Source: a virus
Virus record (IMG/VR): IMGVR_UViG_3300047564_003845
Coordinates: 1-60,446 of that record
Strand: one strand, 5' to 3'
Length of the DNA: 60,446 nt
Under the pieces are notes generated by a model that was not told the DNA's origin, ran no database searches, and was given only the letters and a program-made list of their open reading frames with translations. A program made the position numbers and the translations under genes. Below are positions 59,001-60,446 of this stretch, one piece after another. Position 1 is the stretch's first letter; every line of letters begins with the position of its first letter.

Positions 59001-60446
59001 AATTATTACAACTTCTACTATTTTTCCATTTTGTATTATTGGTTTTGCCTGAGCGTTTTTACCACTCAATAATGTTACATTTGGTTGTCTGTTATAATTA
59101 ATAATCTCAGATCCATACAAAAATCCCTTATTTTCCAAATGAACCGATGTAACTTTCCCTGTAAATATTGGCCTTAAATTTACTTGATTTGAATAAGTGG
59201 TTCCTATTCCAGTTTTTCCAATAACTGTTATTGTTATTGGTTCATAATTAAAAGAGTGAGTTCCTAGTCCAATTGATGTAAAATTAATGTAATTTCCTGT
59301 TTTATAGAAAAAGTCTTTTTCAGTATTTCCAAGACCAACGTTAGATAGTTTAAATTTATTCTCACTAACAAAACTTACATAATAAGAAGAACCTGAGGTA
59401 AGTCCACCTATATCCGTATCAGTTGAATTATAAGTTATTATCTCCCCTTCACGATAACCATGATTTTTTATAGTAATTGTTCCCGAAAAAGTATCAATTC
59501 CTACAGAAGATACTGTTCTTTTTTTAGTTTCATATCCAAATCCAGAATTGATTACTTGTACTGAACCTATTTGCTTTTTCTTTGCAACAGATTTAAATGA
59601 TTGTCTTCCTGTACCAATTCCTGTTAAATTGACAGTATTAATTCCTGCAGAAGAGTCTTCTAAATTTTTATATAATTTAATTGTAAGAGGATCAATTACT
59701 GAAGCATAATATTGAGAATTTGTACTTAACCCTGTTATTTTAGTTTGTCCTTGTGGATCATAAAGAACTACTTCATTATTTCTAAACTTGTGATAAGTAG
59801 TAAATCCTATTGTGTCGTTGGTAGTATTGATTCCAATATTTGCATTAAAAAATGCTGAATAATCTACAGATGTTAGATTTAAAGATACTTCAGCTCCCTT
59901 TCCATTTCCCCCAGAAATAATAGCAGTCGGAGTTTCTACATAATCGAATCCAGGATCAACAATATCAACCCTATCCAAAAATCCAACAATTGACACATAA
60001 CCGTTTGCTCCAGAACCATTATCATCTTCTATGCTCAGTACAGGTGGATTGATAATATCATATCCATTTCCACCTGCAGTTGGGAAAATTTCTTCTATTT
60101 CTCCATAATACAGAATATCTTTGGATTTATAGTTTAATAACTCAACTCCATTGACAAATACTCCTGTTGTTCCTGGAGAAGTTTCTATTTTAGAATTTTT
60201 TGGGGGAATTCCAGGTGTTGATATTTCTCTAAAAATATTTTGTGGTAGCAGCTTTTTAGTCTCAAGTTCTGTAGTTGTAAATGATTCTAATATAAACTTA
60301 TTATTTGTAACATCTCCGGTTACCTTAATAAAATTTTGAGTGTATATATTTTCTCTACTTCTAGCAATTTTAATAGTATTCCCATCTACAACATAAACAA
60401 AATAGATTCCTTTTTTGATATCTAATTTGTTATTTCCTTCTCCAGG
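50034..60446 (-). CDS. Giant virion protein at gp7 position (C-terminal 3,470 aa in window), YHYH-like and repeat modules
   Basis: The frame is open to the right edge, so the start lies outside; 3,470 residues are visible. No stop occurs between 59996 and 60446, so a GTG at 59996 is not the start. It precedes gp8, where T4 has gp7 (1,032 aa baseplate wedge), so it is probably an enlarged wedge or fibre protein. Near 58310-58580 is a YHYH-like domain: WAYDGNPIYGPYGYTS, then LDEHNGRF and YAYFCTID. Many beta repeats follow (SGSGY, GIGYT, VGIGSTT, GSGYRSGIQ), and INDEIMKIRSVGFGS resembles the gp15 extension. The C-terminus is SSPIVIRSNSLKYIGYSTT. It is very asparagine-, serine- and isoleucine-rich. 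Function is inferred from position. Confidence 0.85.
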   Translation of the reverse strand, partial: PGEGNNKLDIKKGIYFVYVVDGNTIKIARSRENIYTQNFIKVTGDVTNNKFILESFTTTELETKKLLPQNIFREISTPGIPPKNSKIETSPGTTGVFVNGVELLNYKSKDILYYGEIEEIFPTAGGNGYDIINPPVLSIEDDNGSGANGYVSIVGFLDRVDIVDPGFDYVETPTAIISGGNGKGAEVSLNLTSVDYSAFFNANIGINTTNDTIGFTTYHKFRNNEVVLYDPQGQTKITGLSTNSQYYASVIDPLTIKLYKNLEDSSAGINTVNLTGIGTGRQSFKSVAKKKQIGSVQVINSGFGYETKKRTVSSVGIDTFSGTITIKNHGYREGEIITYNSTDTDIGGLTSGSSYYVSFVSENKFKLSNVGLGNTEKDFFYKTGNYINFTSIGLGTHSFNYEPITITVIGKTGIGTTYSNQVNLRPIFTGKVTSVHLENKGFLYGSEIINYNRQPNVTLLSGKNAQAKPIIQNGKIVEVVIINSGTQYYSTPKINIVGNGSGAVLTPIIENNVLKKIKVIYGGGGYKENTIINIVPSGSESKFETKIATWRFNLFERLFRNNQIPPDDGVLYEGKNDKNGLEYTHLYAPRKLRSSVLGQRSLNGKVVYNPDLELINGSESISLTHSPIIGWAYDGNPIYGPYGYTSITGGSIKQMVSGYELIGNAAVNRPNYPFGSFVEDYSFTNNGDLDEHNGRFCVTPEFPNGVYAYFCTIDTGLPQNSEPFLNYKKPQFPYVIGNTYKSSPIEFNFLSTSNLNKFNLNESSLLRNTKPYGILDKYTQYDQIIDPNKIKNQVSRIKSVSEGKVDFIGIVTGGNSYRVNQGITLSDQKTKAFVSEIEGKYVNNISVATTTISNIEFVRNNDKYVGFSSVPHNLLTNDLVVITSTYDYNITGNIDVKNYTLTLRSGIESSSVTGIVTYLDVTGSLDESKIRENDIYFLGNEQIKILNIDPQKSRLRILRNQYGTIGVSSISVGTAITENPRKFEINFGITTSYDFNYNRQLYFDPILSVGLGTTSGVGINSTLFLSTNNFKHPVSIGTGTTTFLYFSDIKDLQEYTSGGYVDLVDSTNTSFNVSKKKIVSIGSSAIGINFNSSALSGTGVISYVNKWISKDIPTRTIYLPNHNLNTGDSLIYSSNGGTRVSVSTNGISNFQLGENSILYVAKISSDLIGISTIKVGLGSTGTFVGVGSISSSILYLTSVGTGNTHSFTTNYNNIFVADLSKNVATIQTKEPHELIRNDYVNVSVLSGVSTSIKFTYNKKHRRVLVDPKTFVSSNVDLIKNIITINKHNFKTGQKVIHTCTGSPVGGLINDKIYFVIVIDQNKIRLSDTFYNAIKAEPNYVIFTSTSSGTISKINPQIDIVKNSQVIFDLSDSSLSFTNNSKDYPAFSLDFYTDSTFTNKYESSGLTKKFDVTRSGLVGIDSQARVTLNSTNSPNILYYKLNPINTKINSNENLEVIIDTEITNSNKIQITESSYNGRHKIVGVGSTTFTFDLEKNPETSSYSSESSSIKYSTNSSSATGQISNVTIYSTNTNLKSLPKVVSSSDISNSSAILYAEGFGIGRVEQKNIEILDIGFDYSSDFSIRPTAKFSSLFEIESYSTIESISVLSVGKQYSVKPDLVLFDTYTKKIINDVVLNYNIQNHSVTILKNTNNITGNYIPLIIPINNSNGVGISSISYNSSNKTVTVGLAKSYSSISDFPFAVGDSVVIENVSVGIGSTLKGYNSSEYEYSSFEIISRDPNIGGSNGTITYSMNNYLSDSDILGSYDLLNSSGKIINTNNLPIFEVKTKKKQFFKNETITSNGSAGIIENHDTDRDIIKVSTVDDFYVGNIVKGSSSNTIGKIKKISEFDLNYNVSSSTVVNKGWSKETGFLNYNTQRIHDSDYYQYFSYSVQSKVEYEKWNENVSKLTHTSGFKKFSDLIVDSDSKYSGMSKDQNSSDISGISDIHSAASVHCYYDFDLVRENNISFNSEIGSNEITFNSKILQDYIESVGNRVLIIDDVSDSFSSSPRTSKFSIVDSFDISEDPFLSNRYKKYFFSIRDKVYLDPVEVGLISLLHDDNFGYLNQYGFTNSEYSLGTFDFSISSGFGQLRFFPINFSEQIYSVNLFSIGFPNVAAGVGSTNIGNIVNISSNYVNVSTANTTSIVSISSTYRSSKVLVQIGSTDGNYYEINEFTLLNDGTNVSSLEYGMLNTNSLNSYSTSGISTFNFNIVGGDLNVEINPISGYGSNINVNAFVVSIANTTSTGISTEQYSNGYINSRFKQISSSVTPSANVISSFDSASNGAYYIVSIEDLTNNEYQTCEIIIVRNDATSGISEFGVVQTNNSLGEFTSDISGSNCRLLFTPIPNIDVEVRVCEFSISELDETYPTELDFGNGFSVQYTTSEYTGTDIDIRKSFDLTYKKNPIFQKTFSGISSGVVNVEDNTIQIPYHYFVTGEEVQYSYPNSNVSTANAIGIATTTISGIGNTDRLPNTLYIVKVNDSKVRVSASASEALKTVPNVLNITSVGIGSHTFTSKKQNSKCLISIDNIVQSPIVSTSITSILATSVSKTTNVIDISDPSEFYGGDFIKINDEIMKIRSVGFGSTNSILVQRPLLGTSPQSHNSSDIVTKISGQYNIVNNTLHFSEPPFGKVPFLNENNRGDEEDYYKLETSSKFNGRVFIRSGVENSSEETYKNNYIFDSISSNFTGFTTEFTLTSNSSNISGIVTSNAIVLVNNVFQFPNKNTGSIEENQYELKEFSGITSITFEPSTLTNYSSDINKTNLPRGGIILSVASTEGFGYQPLVAAGGTAIVSLAGTIQSISIGNSGSGYRSGIQTAVNVSVATSSTGIVNITKIGTATVNNGNIVSVAITNPGIGYTSTNPPIVIFDSPLPYYNIPLVYNSSSSGIGTGAKVNIIVGQGSSVINFEISNYGFGYEIGDILTVNIGGSTGIPTNTSLPFKEFNLTVDQIYNDIFYGWSVGDLQVLDSVDDLIDGNRKLFPIKLNGQQISIRARKGSSIDVQATLLVFINDILQVPGEGYIFNGGSVIEISESLKEGDKLRILFYKGTGSVDTQNVDILEPVEIGDLVNINSTDLILDQSDRLTEQITNSDLIVTNSYFGVGISSDSTVVRPITLCKQTEDRFVDGKYVSKDRNIYEPLIFPTTNIIENVSTSSTTIFVESVKTFFDSGKEYIQNNVDNIPQKSVRILSQTSTSVAIATAIVSAAGSITSIVISDGGVGYSTNPSVIIQNPVGSGVTIGIGSTALVSSTISVGGTVSSITVVDSGIGYTTSNPPVVMIEPPFATYEDINNVTYNGDFGIIVGIATTSLVGVASTGIVFDLFVPTSSALRNTSINVGVATTGISGIQTNYLFVVSNSNIGNGVTSLNSSGSIVGVGSTFLDGIYSAVKVSVAQTSVPGVGITNVSRVVVSVRSYNGLTGTGYSEFFGNYSWGILSNLTRKNPQSFTANVNGYSGISSSPIVIRSNSLKYIGYSTT

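Noticed and set aside
59994-59996. Start of the giant protein at a GTG here
   Set aside because: The same frame continues without a stop through 60446, encoding similar sequence, so the gene starts outside the window.

Overview
This window is a 60.4 kb piece of a T4-like (T4-superfamily) tailed phage genome, most likely a cyanophage with a contractile tail. T4 core genes run in the T4 order on one strand (minus): baseplate wedge gp8, neck gp13/gp14, gp15, terminase gp16/gp17, sheath gp18, tube gp19, portal gp20, the prohead genes, protease gp21, scaffold gp22 and capsid gp23. Then follow uvsY, uvsW, gp55, gp47, gp46, gp45, gp44, gp62, regA, gp43, uvsX and gp41. A cyanobacterial host is suggested by a DUF3110-like gene (a family known from cyanobacteria), an hsp20 gene, a CobS-like/CobT-like pair, and the general character of the accessory genes. 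The DNA is AT-rich. I saw no convincing plus-strand gene, tRNA gene, CRISPR array or insertion sequence, and no gene-free stretch longer than about 165 bp.

Layout, reading in the direction of transcription (right to left). 60446-40151: two giant virion proteins (at least 3,470 aa, cut by the window edge, and 2,761 aa) flank gp8. 40145-29474: two small genes, gp13, gp14, gp15, gp16, a modular Cys/Lys-rich protein, gp17, a small zinc-ribbon-like protein, gp18 and (after gp20 is passed) gp19. 29438-22200: portal, gp67-like and gp68-position genes, two small structural genes, gp21, gp22, gp23 and a tube-fold virion protein. 22210-16274: recombination and late-transcription genes uvsY, uvsW, an Sm-like gene, gp55, gp47, DUF3110-like, gp46. 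16117-12211: a metallopeptidase/VWA protein, two small genes and a CobS-like AAA+ ATPase. 12174-7127: a DUF3310-like protein, sliding clamp gp45, three small genes, an HNH homing endonuclease, gp44, a Dam-type methylase, gp62 and RegA. 6965-1: Hsp20, a small capsid-targeted candidate, two Sm-like paralogues, DNA polymerase gp43 split in two around a GIY-YIG endonuclease, UvsX, gp41 and the start of a MazG-like gene.

Transcription signals are unusually readable. Exact TATAAATA elements (the T4 late promoter consensus) or single-mismatch versions sit about 16-35 nt upstream of structural genes, of uvsW and of both homing endonuclease genes. The late sigma factor gp55 that would read them is encoded in the window. 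Early or host-type control shows as sigma70-like promoters placed directly on intrinsic terminators, and as a back-to-back promoter pair upstream of gp55. The most interesting items are the endonuclease-split polymerase, which can be rejoined in silico at a shared TATG; the matched promoter layout of the two endonucleases; small late proteins with N-termini like the T4 capsid-targeting sequence; the divergent promoter that could make an antisense RNA; the modular protein beside the terminase; and a beta-rich repeat module shared by several virion proteins.
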